From: Ruminococcus flavefaciens | GTDB taxonomy: Bacteria > Bacillota > Clostridia > Oscillospirales > Ruminococcaceae | Reading direction: 5' to 3' | NCBI GenBank assembly: GCA_002309635.1 | Contig: DBXO01000008.1 | Span: 1-13,259, forward strand | Length of the DNA stretch: 13,259 nt | Shown here: piece by piece, positions 13,184 to 13,259 of the stretch | Layout: every line of letters starts with the position of its first letter | Position numbering within the stretch: position 1 is the first letter of the stretch | Position numbers and translations under genes: made by a program | The notes under the pieces: model-generated | What the model saw: the letters and a program-made list of their open reading frames with translations, nothing else | Databases searched by the model: none | What the model was told of the DNA's origin: nothing

Positions 13184-13259
13184 TTAACCGCCGTTATTAA
13201 CAACTGTAGTTGTAGTAGCCTTAGATGAATTAGTTGTTGTGGCTGTTGTAGTTGTAGTT
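13184..13259 (-). CDS. C-terminal end of a gene encoding a Thr-rich protein; start outside window
   Basis: Read from the right edge on the reverse strand, one frame gives 24 codons dominated by threonine (ACT/ACA), then VVNNGG and TAA at 13186-13184. The composition matches the Thr-rich linkers of the other exported proteins in the window, and the gene would converge on the phosphodiesterase gene. It is odd that a Thr-rich stretch lies at the very C-terminus with no domain after it; a frameshift or a truncated protein is possible. Another reverse frame stays open to about 13095 but gives a Leu/Gln-rich sequence and is less likely. Confidence 0.45.
   Translation of the reverse strand, partial: TTTTTATTTNSSKATTTTVVNNGG

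Noticed and set aside
13095..13259. Alternative reverse-strand frame reading Leu/Gln-rich sequence through the right edge
   Set aside because: It is longer than the Thr-rich frame but is the typical frame-shadow of ACA/ACT codons and contains the other gene's downstream region.

Overview
The window looks like a cellulolytic Ruminococcus, probably close to R. flavefaciens. The clues are a C-terminal GH16 lichenase domain behind an Asn/Gln/Trp-rich repeat linker, threonine-rich linkers in several exported proteins, moderate GC content and clostridial-type promoters. An Asn/Gln-rich linker between catalytic domains is known from XynA of R. flavefaciens 17. The species assignment is inference; no rRNA gene is present. 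There are no tRNA genes, IS elements, prophage genes or CRISPR arrays.

Layout. (1) 1-1010: the 3' part of a modular lichenase that begins left of the window, ending in a bidirectional terminator. (2) 1008-1671: a reverse-strand lipoprotein of unknown function with its promoter. (3) 1687-3741: an ECF-type sigma factor translationally coupled to a single-pass membrane protein that is probably its anti-sigma factor, divergent from the lipoprotein. (4) 3740-6319: a reverse-strand CopA-type copper-exporting P1B-ATPase with a metal-binding domain at each end. (5) 6343-7553: a reverse-strand TraB/GumN-family lipoprotein. (6) 7637-7989: acylphosphatase on the forward strand, divergent from the previous gene. 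(7) 8006-11104: a complete preQ1 operon, queD-queE-folE-queC-queF, behind a strong promoter, a structured leader that looks like a preQ1 riboswitch, and a leader terminator. (8) 11144-13031: a cyclic-di-GMP phosphodiesterase with a degenerate GGDEF and an intact EAL domain. (9) 13030-13259: a perfect 21-bp inverted repeat and the threonine-rich C-terminal end of a reverse-strand gene running in from the right.

The genes form several independent units. The best-defined pathway is the queuosine-precursor operon. FolE makes dihydroneopterin triphosphate from GTP, QueD converts it to carboxytetrahydropterin, QueE makes carboxydeazaguanine, QueC makes preQ0 and QueF reduces it to preQ1. The leader holds two copies of CATCC that can compete for one GGATG next to a perfect terminator hairpin, so end-product feedback by preQ1 is the natural reading. 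The later genes tgt and queA are not in the window. The envelope proteins (two lipoproteins, the anti-sigma-like protein, CopA) and the lichenase fit a Gram-positive fibre degrader that senses its surface. Nothing in the sequence shows that the sigma factor controls the lichenase.

Seven sigma-A-type promoters can be read, all with exactly 17 bp between the -35 and -10 hexamers, so transcription-unit boundaries are unusually clear.
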